A stretch of 64,000 nt of DNA from Daphnia carinata (taxonomy: Eukaryota > Arthropoda > Branchiopoda > Diplostraca > Daphniidae): the NCBI RefSeq assembly GCF_022539665.2, contig NC_081331.1:62001-126000 (forward strand). The letters are read 5' to 3'. The position numbers and the translations under genes were made by a program. Position 1 is the first letter of the stretch. Each line of letters begins with the position of its first letter. The notes beneath the pieces were generated by a model. The model saw nothing but the letters and a program-made list of their open reading frames with translations. It was not told the origin of the DNA and ran no database searches. Positions 49,194 through 61,664 of the stretch are shown one piece after another.

Positions 49194-52100
49194 TTAGAGT
49201 TTTGCACTATCACTTCTCTTGTTTAGATTTTACTTCATGAAACTCATTTGATCACCACTACCATCTGAATATTGCCAGCTATGAAAGAGAATCAGCAGGT
49301 AAAAGCCCTAAAGTCAATCTCCTACGATGAGCGATCAAGTCATCCGTCACAACAGCTCTGCAATTCGACACGCGGAGTTGGAGTGAGTGCCAAGCGGACT
49401 GGCAAATGCGACCAGTGGGACGACAGGACGCGTAGAATCACGCAAGCTGCCACCATTAAGCGCGTCTGATGGTGAGCGTCGCTCGGATAGGCCAACAAAT
49501 CACGATCGTTACGTGGAACGAATAAGAAACTGACCCGGCTGCTCCAGTTCTGCATTAAAGTCAAGAGGCAACGAGCCAACGTGAACCACTTGACTGACTT
49601 GATAAGGAACCGATCCGTCGAGTTGGACGATCTCGGCAACGCATTGGCAGCGTCGGAGGGCGTCGCTTCAACGAAAACAACACCTGCGTCAGTCGCCTCT
49701 TGACCACGACTCTCCAATCTCACGGTCCACGAATCTTGTGGCGAATTTGCACTACCGCCGCTATCGGAAAAAGTTGTTATGACGTCTCGCTTGCAAACCA
49801 ATAAAGCAGTTCCGCGTGCGGATTGAACGGATGGTAACAACAAATGCCTTGGTCTATTGGCCCGTTGGTGGTGGACTTTGCTCGTTGGCGGAGTCAAGCG
49901 GATCAAATAGAGGCTGGACATCAATGCAAAAATAAACTTCCAATGTTTTAAAGAAAATCCAATTCACGAAACCAAGGGCGGAAAGAGACGAAGCGAGTCC
50001 CCACCAGGAGGCGAATCTGCGTGCGTACTCATGGAAAGCCGCCGCTCAACTGAAAAGCTCCTATATTCCCCCTCTTTCTTACATTCACCAGTGCCAGTCT
50101 GTAAAAGAAAAGAGAGGCGGGGGTCCCGAACGACGCGGATGGGATGGTATCGTGTGTGCTTCACAGTATAAAATAAAGGAGAGGGTCTTGTTAGCCTCCC
50201 CACTTTCTCTCTATCCGTATCCCATCTATTCTTTCTTCGTATCCATCTATTCGGATGGCTATACAGAGTTTCATTCTTTACCGCTAGTGGCTTGACTGAG
50301 CGTGCAGACAACAACATGGGGATTTTTTTTTGTTTTTTCGTCCTCCTCTTCTTTTGCTTCGTTGTCTTAGCGATGATGGGGCGGTTGCGGGAACACACGT
50401 ACGCAGCTTCTATTCTTATAATATCAGCTGGCCGTGCCGAGTGCCCCTTGCGATTCGTGATTTCAGACAAATAAAGACACAACAAAAAAGGAAGGAATGT
50501 TGTTGGTCTCCTTATTTCCTTGTATTTCCATTTCTTTGCCGCTTTTGTTTCATCGCTGATGCACCAGCTGCTAGCTCACGACGGGAAAAAACTGGAACGT
50601 GTGGAATGAAGAGCCGCTTAGACTTGCCACTATTTTCATTCCGGCACGCTGAATCCCAACGAGTCTTGCGAAACTATGTTGTCTATACGTCACTGCAGTG
50701 CCCTATTTTTATGCTCAAATCATCAAGGTGTGATGCTGTAATAACCGAAGGCTAACTTGTTTTATCCTCTAATATTGAAGCAGACCTGTTTTGCAAGTCG
50801 CAATGGTTCTGTTCTTTGTTCTACATATTTTGTTGCTAATGGTCGTCAAGTGTTGCTCTTATTGTAACTCAAACTTAATGGACTTTGCAACACATGAAAC
50901 AATGTAAATAGAAGTTGGAAAGGCCAAGGGACAAGCAGCTATCATCACTTTAGCCTTTGGGGTCGATCATTTGTCACGAGCAGCAGCTGAAGATGGCCTC
51001 CTCTTTTGAAAGGTAATTTCAAAGGGCGAGAGACGTGAGAGATGAACGAAAGCTTTCGCCATTGGTTGCCGCTGTCAACTGAAAATGGCTGCTGCCACCT
51101 TCGAATTCAGCGTCTCCAATCAAATCGATCGCTCCCACTAGTAAAGGGAAAAAGATTTCGCTCGATTTCTTTTGTCTGTTCCCCAGTGAATTCGCAATCC
51201 CTTTCGGTTTGACTCACGAAAATGGCACACCCGTTCGATACCCGCCGACAAGGCCTCCCGACAGCAATCGTTTATTAGATCACGTCGGCAAGAGTCACGA
51301 GCGAGGCTGACTTGTTACTGTCACGTATAGATGTGTGCTCTTTAACTATGGGATAATGTCGGCCAATAGCGAGTTACCTCGATTGCATTAGGTTTAAACG
51401 CTGCACCTCTCGCTTCGAGTTTTGTCACGAGTGTGTAATTTAAATTTAGATGGACCCCACGTGATGCGGGCCTAGTTTGCCATCCTTCCAAATGAACGCG
51501 ATGTTGAACACGTCGCCAACAAACAACAACACATTCGTTCCCCTTTTATTTAAGGTCACCAACAACAGCCAACAAAGTCATTGAAATTTAGCAACGTTCG
51601 AATACATTGGACGTAGGTTTGCATGGCCATCAGCGGTATATCTAACGTATACTATCACGTTGAATAACGCTATTCATGTTTTCTTTGAACATTTCAATGC
51701 GAGTTATACAGCGCAAAAACGGGAATGCGAGAAAAAGCTGACGTCGTTGCTATGGTTACCAGGAACCCTCATAAATTGTATGCGCTAGCGTATCTCTCTG
51801 ACGTTCGTATCGACCTCTTTCGCAGTTTCTTTTCTCCTCTTTTACGGCGGGATCAGAGAAGATAGTCTTCGTTCCTCTCGAGTTTTGTCTTTGTGACGGT
51901 CGTGATGTTGTGCCGCAGTCCCGGTGAACTTCTACTTGCCCCATAGACTGGTATTCGTTTTGTTTTTGCTCTCTTTGTCCTAGCCTCGTCTCTGATAGAC
52001 GTGTATATATACATAAACGAGAGTAGATGGCTGGAGATGTACGTTGAGGCGTTCGGCAACGTGAATCCACTCCAGCGTGCATTGTTCCTTTATCGACGTC

Positions 52101-54069
52101 ATCGAAAAATCCTTTCGTCAATACCTCCTCGTTCTTTTCGATCCTTTGTCGATGAAATGACGAACAAAGAACTGACGTAGACTCCTGGCCTCGACATCGA
52201 AATTGTAAATCAATTATTATTTGATTGAATGAAGGCAACTGGCGTTGACCGCGACTCGGCCCACCTGCTGCATTTCTTAATCGATATCGGGCAATTAGAA
52301 CATTGGGGCGTGTATACGTTCAAGGTTGTGCGGGCAGTGCCACTAGCGTGAAACAGGCCAATAACGAAAGGTCAATGCGTTTTTATCATTTTTGAAAAAT
52401 GTCTACTCAAAATATTGGATGAATGAAACAAAATGGCCGGTGATGGTCGCCGAACTTTGACCATCACCTCTGGCATCGTGACAAATTCTGCATGGAATTA
52501 TTAGGATGCCAGACGATTAGCAAGTCAAAACAGTGCCACTCTAGCGTGCCTTTCACGCACGGCCGTCACGTGTACCTCGAAATCAACTCTTGAGACTGTG
52601 ACAAAAAATCAGACTTGTCATCGCCCTCTATTTACTGAGAAAATCAAAAACGATTGGTCTAGCGACGTGAACATGTTTTGGCTTGTAGAGAAAGCTCTGT
52701 AATGAAAATGAACGTTCCGCTTGGTTTCCCAAAAGTGATTAGCCAAAGTTGAGTTGACATGAAAAGTGGTTCAAGTCATGGCAACCGCTGCACGAGTCTA
52801 CTTTCGTCCCACTTCCTATATAGCGCCAACTAACTTACAAATAACGTTGGTAAAGAACTCATAGATGTCGGGAAAAAGTTTGTTGAACCGTTCATTACTG
52901 CACTCATTTATTTCGAAAGGGGAAATCTAATGAAACGAGTTTCTGGAAGAAAAAGGACGCCCTTCCCTCGGACTTGCAGGTGCCTATGGTGGTTACGTAA
53001 TCGAAGGAAAAAGGGAGTAGGTAATGAGTACACAGAGGATGGGAGTTGTACAAGGAAACAATGGAAGGGGACATCATTTGTACCACGAATTGGCGTTTCC
53101 ACCCAATGCCTCGGGTTGCATTCAAAAACAAATGCCGTTCATAAACAGGAACTTGTAAAAGTGTGTGCCAACAACGGCAGACCAGATTGATTAGTCCTAC
53201 AGTGTACACGGTCCAGTGCAAAACGGGTATGATTTCTACCTTCGCAGGGAGACGGCATGCCAATAATGACGTCGTTTAATGTTAGTTTTGTGCTCAATTA
53301 GATTCGTGTTGTTCAATAGTGGCGAGGTCGTTTAACGGAGGCCGTCATTCATCAGCCAGTTGAGTGCAACTTGAACTATATAGGAAACGTTATTATTAGA
53401 GACGCTGCCATTTAATGAACTCCCCTAGGTGTTTCCAGACGTCGACCCTGAATTTTGTGTATCGATCGTCACGTCTAGAGACACGCCCTTCAATCAAGGT
53501 AACGTTTCTATTTCTTGTGAAAACTTGAATGTCAAGCAAACACGGATGCATTTGTTTGACATTGTATTCCCCTGCAAGTAGAATCTCTATAGCATTCGAT
53601 TATCTTTTCTATCATCGAATTTTGAACGCGTTTGTGCACTGGACTGGAATTTGACTTGGTTATTCTACATGAACAAGAAATCGCATTGGTCTAACGTTCC
53701 ATATTTACATTCGATTTGAAAGCAATCATTCAAGATGTGATTCAATTTCGAGATGGAATTCTATTTAACGGTTAAAAAAGCGTTCAATAGACAAATGCTA
53801 GGCAACTGTAGTCAACCGTCACTCGACAGTTGCCACGACAAGAGGAATTTCAATTTCAAACGTTTTTCAGTTTAGAGAAGGTTCATCCACGAAGGTTTTA
53901 ACCAGGAGACGTTCATCAAACAGCCTAGCCTCATTTCCATGGCAATGGAACGGTCCAAGACATTCCCTAATCGATTACATGTAATCTGTACAAGTTTGAA
54001 TGTGTCAGAATGTGATGGCGACAGGTAAATTCGTGCGAGTTGAATGTGATGGTTTATTACATTTCTTAC
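49194..54069. other. Interval between paralogues 1 and 2
   Basis: This should hold the promoter of paralogue 1 and the downstream exons of paralogue 2. The best exon-like candidates on the minus strand are 50098-49968 (acceptor after a CT-rich tract, phase-2 GT donor) joined in phase across a 54-nt intron to 49913-49340, which is open for about 190 codons to a stop. The joined reading has no domain I recognise, and a competing frame in 49620-49500 also looks protein-like, so the model is weak. A 160-codon frame at 51756-52238 (minus) is unremarkable. Confidence 0.3.
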
Positions 54070-55297
54070 CGAGGTCGTCAATGAGTGGAGCTAATCGCAA
54101 CGTAATGCCGACCATGAAGAGACAGGTGAAAAGGAGGAAGACGGACGTGAGGATGACGATGCCGCGGGCACGCCGACGTGGATTATTGCTTTCATCCGAA
54201 GACGAGAATGAAGTTTTATTGGCCACCCCAACTGTTACAACAGCCACGGCGGCAATGGCCGATGCGGCCGCTTTGACTGGTGCAGTTTTCGACCCATCGG
54301 CCGTTGCACGCGATCGACGGACTTTCTTTTTCTTCTTGTTGGCTGTGTTTATTGGTTGGTTGCTGACCACGTTAGTTTTAACGGCCTGTCGCAGTCCAGC
54401 ATCGGCCAGCATTGGCTCGGGTGACAAGACGACGAGCTCCGCATTGGGACTTTTGCGGGCCACCACCAAACGCGTGCCGATTGTGGCTAGAGGTGGCAGC
54501 ACGACGCAATCCTCGTCCAGCCCGTTGGCACCTTCTGCTGGCCGTTTGGTGTATCGCACTTGCTCGTCCAGCAGTTCCCCATCTTTCCGTTGCTGCGTTT
54601 CGTCTTCGTCTTCATCAACTTTATCGTAATGTCTGTCCAGTCGGCCCTGATGGCTGCCAACTGGCGATGGTCTCGGAGTAACCGATTGACGATGCATGGA
54701 ACAAGAGGACGAGGACAGATCGAGAAAGGACGGTGTCATGTCATCGCTTTTTGCCACCGAGTCGTGGCGAGTGCGGACTCCACCCGAACCGCCCAGGAGA
54801 TGAGTGGCGGCCAATACCTGCGGCACGTCATGATGACTGGCGTCGCACGAACGCCAACTGCGTTGCTCTCGGGTATCGGCTAACAGCCGCCGACGATTGT
54901 ACGGTCCGCTATTGGGCCCGGCGGATGACGTCCCGGCCACGGATTCTGAATGCGTCGTGGACTGGCGGAGTAAGCGAGGACGTGTTGATCCGGCCGTTGT
55001 TTGTCGATGCTTTTGATATTGGTAGTCGTATTGATTGTCTGAGAAGCGTTTGACGATCGACGTTGGGTTGGCTGATTTGCGTTTGCTCACTGCCGTGCCG
55101 GAAAACTGGTGAAGCGTCTCGTCCGACTGATAATATTGATTCAATTTGTGGTAGGAGAGTTGGCGGATGAGTTCGGCACCCGATGCTCTTGTGGCTATGC
55201 ATGTGGCGGATGCTCCGCTTGCCCCGTAGCTCAACCTCGGCTCGCCCACCAGTTCCTTCTTCCGCTCTGTTTCATTCGTCATTTCCGATGATGGCAC
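54070..55297 (-). CDS. Single-pass membrane protein, paralogue 2 of tandem family (first exon; remainder not found)
   Basis: One uninterrupted exon of 409 codons runs from ATG at 55297 to a phase-1 donor (GTAAGA) at 54069. A second in-frame ATG at 55282 opens with M-T-N like paralogue 1 and may be the real start. The first ~350 residues are hydrophilic and low-complexity, with Arg/Ser-rich stretches, an acidic run (D-E-D-E-D-E-T), potential basophilic-kinase sites (R-Q-S-V-T-P) and a lysine run near K-K-K-K-K-V-R-R-S-R. Then come R-R-R-A-R and a hydrophobic helix (I-V-I-L-T-S-V-F-L-L-F-T...), ending T-L-R-L-A-P-L-I-D-D-L at the donor. The layout suggests a large cytoplasmic N-terminus and a C-terminus outside, encoded by exons I could not identify. 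Reading past the donor gives a stop about 20 codons on. Function unknown; the family is not one I recognise. Confidence 0.6.
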
Positions 55298-58200
55298 ACG
55301 AAATTCATTGATTTTTAGATATCGTCCATCTTGTATTAAATTTTTTTTTTTTTTTTTTTTTTATGCCTTTAATATTTATTTTGTTTGAATGTTTTACGAT
55401 TGACCAAGGTCTATTGGCGTGTTCAACTGATTGGGAGCAGGAGGTGATGGTCGTTGGCACGTAGCAGAAGACTTTATTCTACCGGGCTGATCCAATCAAC
55501 AGCCGCGGCCATTGATTTCTCGGCCCCGCGCTTGCGTCGTCCGTCTCAGTTCAGAAACTCTTCGTCCCAGACGATTCTTATCGGCACCACGACGCATAGG
55601 GTAACAATCATTTCGACATTTATAAACATTGCTTCATCAATGTACTCATTTCTTGTCCACTTTCGAGAAGGTCCTTGTCACCTTTTATCCAATGCCGGGC
55701 ACGATGGACTTTTTGCCCGTTAAGCGAATGCAACTGTTGCTGCGTTGGTCCAGTGAGCACAAGCAAATCGAATAGACGCTGATCAGTTGCAACGAGACGA
55801 GGAAAGAACAAGGTGTGAGCCCCGACACCAGGTGTAAGGTATGTCAATAAATCGACCGTGTAGACGCTGCTGGATTATTGGATGGTGGACTTGCAGCGAT
55901 ACGCATCACTTAACCCTGCCCGTGTGTCTTGTGATGCATGAAAAAATAGGAAGAAACGTTGATGCACACGAAAAAAAAACAAGTGAAAAAGTCGGAGATG
56001 GTGCGCTGATTGAGCACGTTCTTACGCTATGCGGATAAACGGAGAGATGAGGCAAATGAAGTCGGCCATCAGTTGAGAAAGGAGACGAAACGACACGACC
56101 ACCTTCTACGAGTCTGGTACCACGACTGAATTCGGTAGAGCTCACCTGGCCAACCACCACACACTATCATCACTCTGCTCTCTGCTCTCTTTTATCCTTT
56201 TCTTTGAATCCTACCCTTTCCCCTTGCCATCTTCTTCCCTTTTCTGCCTCCCCTCTAGCGCCTTGACAGTGTGCGTGACGCAGCAGCCTCACAGACATCG
56301 ACGTCTTGGGCGAAACTATACTTTTACACAGACACTGTCTATATGTGTGTCCGCTGCCTATATGTTCCGCTTCGATGTGTGAAATGTAAGTGCTGCTGGG
56401 AACAGGGACTGATGCTCGGCCGAGTGCCCAGTCTTTGTATCTCGTATGGGAATTTGTACAGAGAGTGACACATACAGGGCACATGTGTGGAACAATGGCC
56501 GCATCCATTACGTCTCTCACGCATTTGACAGTTAATGCTGCAGATTTTTCACTTGCTTACGCGAGTCGCAAATCTGTTTGTGCAGAATGTCTTGTTTGCT
56601 CAGCTGCGATGCGATTGTTACGCGCGGAGGACGACTTGCGCCCGCTTGTTTGAAGACCAAAAGCCAACGGAACGTCAGCGCTGATCAAATGAAGATAGGT
56701 ACGCTCATTATTTTTAGAAGCGCATTAAACCAACATTTTTAAAATTTAACTCTGGCAAACGACTCGAGCGCGTAGCCACCGAAGACTGCGACATCAAAAG
56801 GATGGAACCAGAGTCGAATCTGTTCCTCTCTGCATATCTTATTGGCAGTGAAAGCGAGCTGTGTGCAGTGGCACTGAAACTCGAACCTGGACCCTTTATC
56901 AGGCCGTCTAATAATGTTAAGGTAATTCTATATAGACTTTGATGTCTCGTTGACCATTACATCTAATAAGATGGCGCAGACGAGTAAAGGCGTTTCAACT
57001 ATTTGCCTATTTTTTATCATTTTCAAATGCCACAGTTCTAATTCTTTTATCTTTGCTTGCTTTGATGCGTACGTGTGCCATGTCAACGAAATTGAAATTC
57101 AATCGATTGTGGATGTGTCGTTGTCGCTTCAGGTTCTACTTTCCCTGTAATTGCATCAAGGCTGCAGCGTCTGATGGGGGACGATCTATTGTGGAAGAGC
57201 ATGTGAGGAGTGGGTCGTTCACATCGACTTGGGAAAGAGAGAGATGATGGTGAAAGCTTCGAGAAAGACAGAAGAGATGACGCTGAGGATTCGTGTTGCG
57301 TAGTCGGGGCTGGTGCCAAAGGGGTAAGTGACATATAAATCTAGTACTCGTCAAATTTGCTTGGCACATAAACTTCCTTTGTCTTTTGAAGACATCCAAA
57401 TAGGGACATTTATGTAGTATCATAACATTATTCAGCTGTGCAGTTCTCGTTATGTAAATGGGTCTGGCGTACACAATTTGAATTATGGTCCTTTCAACGC
57501 TTAATTATGCATAAAAAGAACAGAATTCTTTGATCTTAGTCCAACTCTGAGTCGGGGTGTTGAATCGCTTCATAAGTTCCTTTTTCATAGGGTTTCAGAA
57601 ATCGATCCTGTTTTTTTTTTTTTAATGATCCTTGGGAAATCGATATCGAAGAATCGTTAAAGCCTCGTAATTAATGTGTTGCATAAATCGTCTTTATCAT
57701 CGAGTCGATTGGCTCTGTTTCAGTCATTTATCATTCAGATCCAAACAGCAGACGGTAGATTACAAGTGTAACGTTTCTAAAGATTATTGATGAAGAAGAC
57801 GTGGTAGATAAGTGAACTAAAAATCCATCGTTCATTTTTTTTTGCCATCCTTTTTTAAAACATCGTGGTGCACGTTCAGTTTGTGTCGAAAAATGGGAAA
57901 GTAAACTAAATCCTTTGGCTGCGCGATCCAGTGCAGATTTAGGGCATTTTCAAAGTATACAGCCCTCTCTAAAAATACATTTGAACGGAAAGAAAGTTTT
58001 TTTTTTTTATGGCGTCTCAATCGGAATGGACGTTTTTCCTCGTGTAAGAAATTGGCGCTATACGAGGCAGGTTGCTGTACGCTTTGGCAAGTTTAAACAC
58101 TTAAAGACGTCCGCTTTAAGCGAATTTTTCTTCCTGTTTTCTCGTCTCTCCATTAGGGATATCGTATTGACGTGGTGATACGATCTGTAGCTGCGAAATA

Positions 58201-60280
58201 TATCATGTTTGCTCGTGCTTCCTCTCCTCGTGATGCTTTGACAGCTGGCGATTATGCGAAACCATTGGCGCATGCAGCATTGCATTTTTTGTTTTCCTTT
58301 TCGACATCAAAGGGGGGTGATGATAAAACGTTTGATAGAGAATGCAGCTATGTCAAGTTATCGTTGGTTGTAGCACGCATACAAAAAAGTTGGGGGACGG
58401 CTGTCTTTCTTGCCTATAGAGACGTGTGCATGTTTGGCCGTCGTTTCCATATCGCATAAACCCATCCTTTTTTTTTAAAAGCCATTCTTCCGTCTTTTTT
58501 TAAGCGATGTTGATTCACGCTATAGCTGGAACTAGCTCGAAATGTGATATTTCGTGTTAATGCTGGCCGTCAATCAAAGGCTAGAACAACGTCGGAATAT
58601 TTGCTCAGTTCAGCGCAACGCCATTCGAGTTGTCCATCCAACCGAAATAGAAACGAGTAAACTTTGAAAGAACAAGCACCAATAACAAAAAAAAAAAAAA
58701 AAAAAAGGACGATCAATAGAGTTTCGCTCTTCGTGACCCGAATATGCCCACAACTGATGTAACTCCCCGTTCGCGCTTTTAGACTGTTTGAAATCGGTGG
58801 GGCAATATCTTGTATATAATGCTGCACAACGATGACTGGCGTATTGATTATCCGTGTTTGCCCTCGATATTCTCCATTTTTCTTCCTATCCGCTTCTCCT
58901 TCCACCGTCTTCGCCGTCCGCTCTAATACTCTTTGGCTCTCTATGGTCGGAAAATGATGGCGGCTGAATGACGCGAATAAAGAATTTTTGTTCGCGCGGT
59001 ATACCGAGTTTGGTGAAGCCGATCGAAATCACCTGTCAGGCCTCGTCTCTCTCTCGTTCGCTCATCGCTCATCCGATTTATGGCGCTTCGTTTGGCGTTG
59101 CCAAGTCGCTCCGCATTGATATCGCCATCCATTTGGCGTTCGTTCCTTTTTTTCTATAGGAAAACTATCAATAGCCTACTTCGACCGATGGCTCTTTACC
59201 TTGGCTTTTTATATTACATTGTGTTATCGCCCACTTTCAGCGCGGCTGCAATTCAACTCGTCGGCGAGACAGCTCAACCTGATTCATCAGGTCCTTGTCA
59301 AATATTTGCTTGTTTTTGTCTGCTGTTTGCAATCGAAATGGCGTGTATCAGTTAAGTCGCTTCACGAGGAAAGGCTGCCTTCTATTCCCGTACTCCTCCC
59401 CTCTCCCAAACTTCATTTTTGTTTTTCAGGAAATATTTCTCGCTTGGCCGGTGCGTGTACGTACATGGGGCCCCGTGTTTAAACATCCGCATCAGAGCGG
59501 GCGGACGGCCACACGCGGCAGCAGAAAGGGAGGAGCGAAAGAGACGGATGGACATGAAAGAATAGAAGAAAAACAAGAAGAAAGAAGAAAAGAGCGCTTT
59601 CTTGTTAGTTGAATTAAAGGCGAACGAAAGGCGGATGCCAAAAAGGCAACAGCAAAGAAATAGAAGAACGGGGGGGGGGGGGGGTAAGAATAAAGTGAGC
59701 ATATATAGACACACTCTTGCTGTGAAGTGTCTTGTATTTGCTACTCGGTAAATTCTCATCTGCTGCAATCCCCAACGTAGACACAACGGATTACTCGGTC
59801 AGTTGAAGAGGCGCGGCTAAAGGGCCGACTATATAAGGAATGAAGCCCGCACGGGCAATTGCTGGTCGATTGGATTCGTTGAAGAAGATCCTGTTCAGTG
59901 TCTGATGCCAACCAAGAAAAAAGACTAACGCGTGAAGGAGGGGAGAGAAAAGAAAAGCGATCGACCGATATAGAGGCCATAATATTAGACTTGCTATCGG
60001 CACACAAAACACTTGACGCCAAAGTGGACCGACTTGGCTCCGGCGCCCTAACATCTTGCCAACAACAAAGTGGGTGAGCATTTTTTTTTTTTTTCATTTT
60101 AAATCGTAAATGATGGACGAGATGTTTCAGATGATGGCTTGACCGCCTCACATTATCATAAGACAAGTGTGTGGCTATTAACATTATGAACGACTGACCG
60201 CACTTGGAAACTTGAAATTTTCAGGTTGATGCCATCAGTGCGTGTGTGACGGTGATTGAAATGACTTTAAATCGCCTTAC
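55298..60280. other. Interval between paralogues 2 and 3
   Basis: This should contain the promoter of paralogue 2 and the distal exons of paralogue 3. A 22-nt T run lies at 55341-55362 and a G run near 59671. Protein-like minus-strand stretches occur at 56133-56031 (flanked by an AG and a GTAAGA) and at 55846-55640, but frames between them do not join cleanly. I leave them uncalled. Confidence 0.3.
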
Positions 60281-61664
60281 CGAGATCATCGATGTGTGTG
60301 GCAAGTCGAAGAGTTACAGTCACCATCAGAATGGAGAGGACGAGGAGAAAGGCGCCGACGGTGGCGATGATGGAAATGGTTCGGCGACGTCGTCGACCTT
60401 CCGGCGAGTTGTCGTCTTCATCCTCCGGTTCAGGCACCAGTTGCCCGCCTCCTTCTTTGCCCGTCGGTGACAATAGGAAAATGGCTGAAGCTTTGGACGA
60501 CGACGCCCGACGACGCTGTTCGCGATGGAAGCTGACGGCGTCCGATCCCAATGGCAGCAGAACATCGGCATCGACCGCCGCGTTGCCCATTCGATGGCTG
60601 GACGACCTTCGTGAAGTCGACACCATCGATTCATTCACTTTCAAATAGGCCGAATCGGTCAGCGACGAATTGCGACGCGACGACGAGTTGCTGATGGCCC
60701 CCATTCCGCCCGTCGTCATGGCCTGGCTGACTACGTCGACCGAGCCCCTGCTGGAACGCGGCCGTTGTGGATGTTGGTGGATGCCGTCCGTTTCGTGTTG
60801 TTGGCTGACTACCGATCCTCTCGGAGTTCCATTGATTCGTTTGCTATTGCGTCTACCGGATGTTGAAACTGTTCCTGGAATAGAATTCTTCTTATTGGCT
60901 AATGGCTGCTGTTTGTGCTGATAACGAGCCACAGCTTGGCCGGCCAGCGATTCAGCCTGGGCCGACGCTCTGCGACGATAATGTTGCTGCGATTCGGGTT
61001 TCTTGTGCTGTTTGGTCGCTTTGACGGGCAGGACGGCGGCAACCGGATGAGCGTCGTGTTCCATCATCTTGCGTTCAGAGGCGACCAACTGGGCCGAGAT
61101 GTTGGTGTAAGCGATTCGCAGATCCTCGTGACTGTAGCGTCTAGTGGCTGTCGGATGATTAGCGGCCGACGGCTGGATGTCAACGACGTCGACCATCAAA
61201 GGAGAGGACGATTGTTCACGGTTTCCTGGCTGCATTCGTCCGGCTGGTGTGACACTGCGCTTCCGTTGATCCCATATCCGTTGGGCTTCTCTCAAAAGTT
61301 CAATGGCAGCCACGGCTTCCGGCTCGCCGGACAAATAGGCGACCAAGATCTCGGGCGGTGGCTGTTGTTGCTCGTCCAGCGACAAAACTTGAACTGTTGA
61401 ACGCTGGCCATCGTCGGCCGACTGCTGACCATGATTGCACTCGACAAAAATGAGCGACGGTTGTTGGCCACCGACGTCCTCGTCGTCAGCCATTGCAAGT
61501 TGTCGCATGTCTTCGATCAATCCAACCGACTGCTCTTGTTTTTCTTCCTTCACCTCGTTATGGCCGGCCGACGACAACAACGCCTCTTTATCGAGACGCT
61601 TGACGTCATCATCCGTCATTTCGTTCGCCCTCCTTTGCGCATCCTTTACTACCAAATCTTCCAT
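60281..61664 (-). CDS. Single-pass membrane protein, paralogue 3 of tandem family (first exon; remainder not found)
   Basis: One exon of 461 codons runs from ATG at 61664 to a phase-1 donor (GTAAGG) at 60280. A second in-frame ATG at 61619 begins M-T-D-D-D, in a nucleotide context (gaaATGACGRATGA) shared with the second ATG of paralogue 2. The first ~420 residues are hydrophilic, Gln/Ser/Arg-rich, with several R-R-x-S or R-x-S-V-T-P sites and an acidic patch (E-P-E-D-E-D-D) just before the membrane. Then come R-R-R-R-R-T and a hydrophobic helix (I-S-I-I-A-T-V-G-A-F-L-L-V-L...), ending T-L-R-L-A-T-H-I-D-D-L at the splice donor. Membrane segment, flanking arginines, ID(D/E) motif and donor phase are shared with the other two units. 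The extended N-terminus is not alignable by eye beyond short motifs. Function unknown. Confidence 0.62.

Noticed and set aside
54000-55291. Plus-strand frames of 60-209 codons opposite paralogue 2
   Set aside because: The minus-strand frame is far longer (430 codons) and ends at a good donor shared with its paralogues; the plus frames have no such support.
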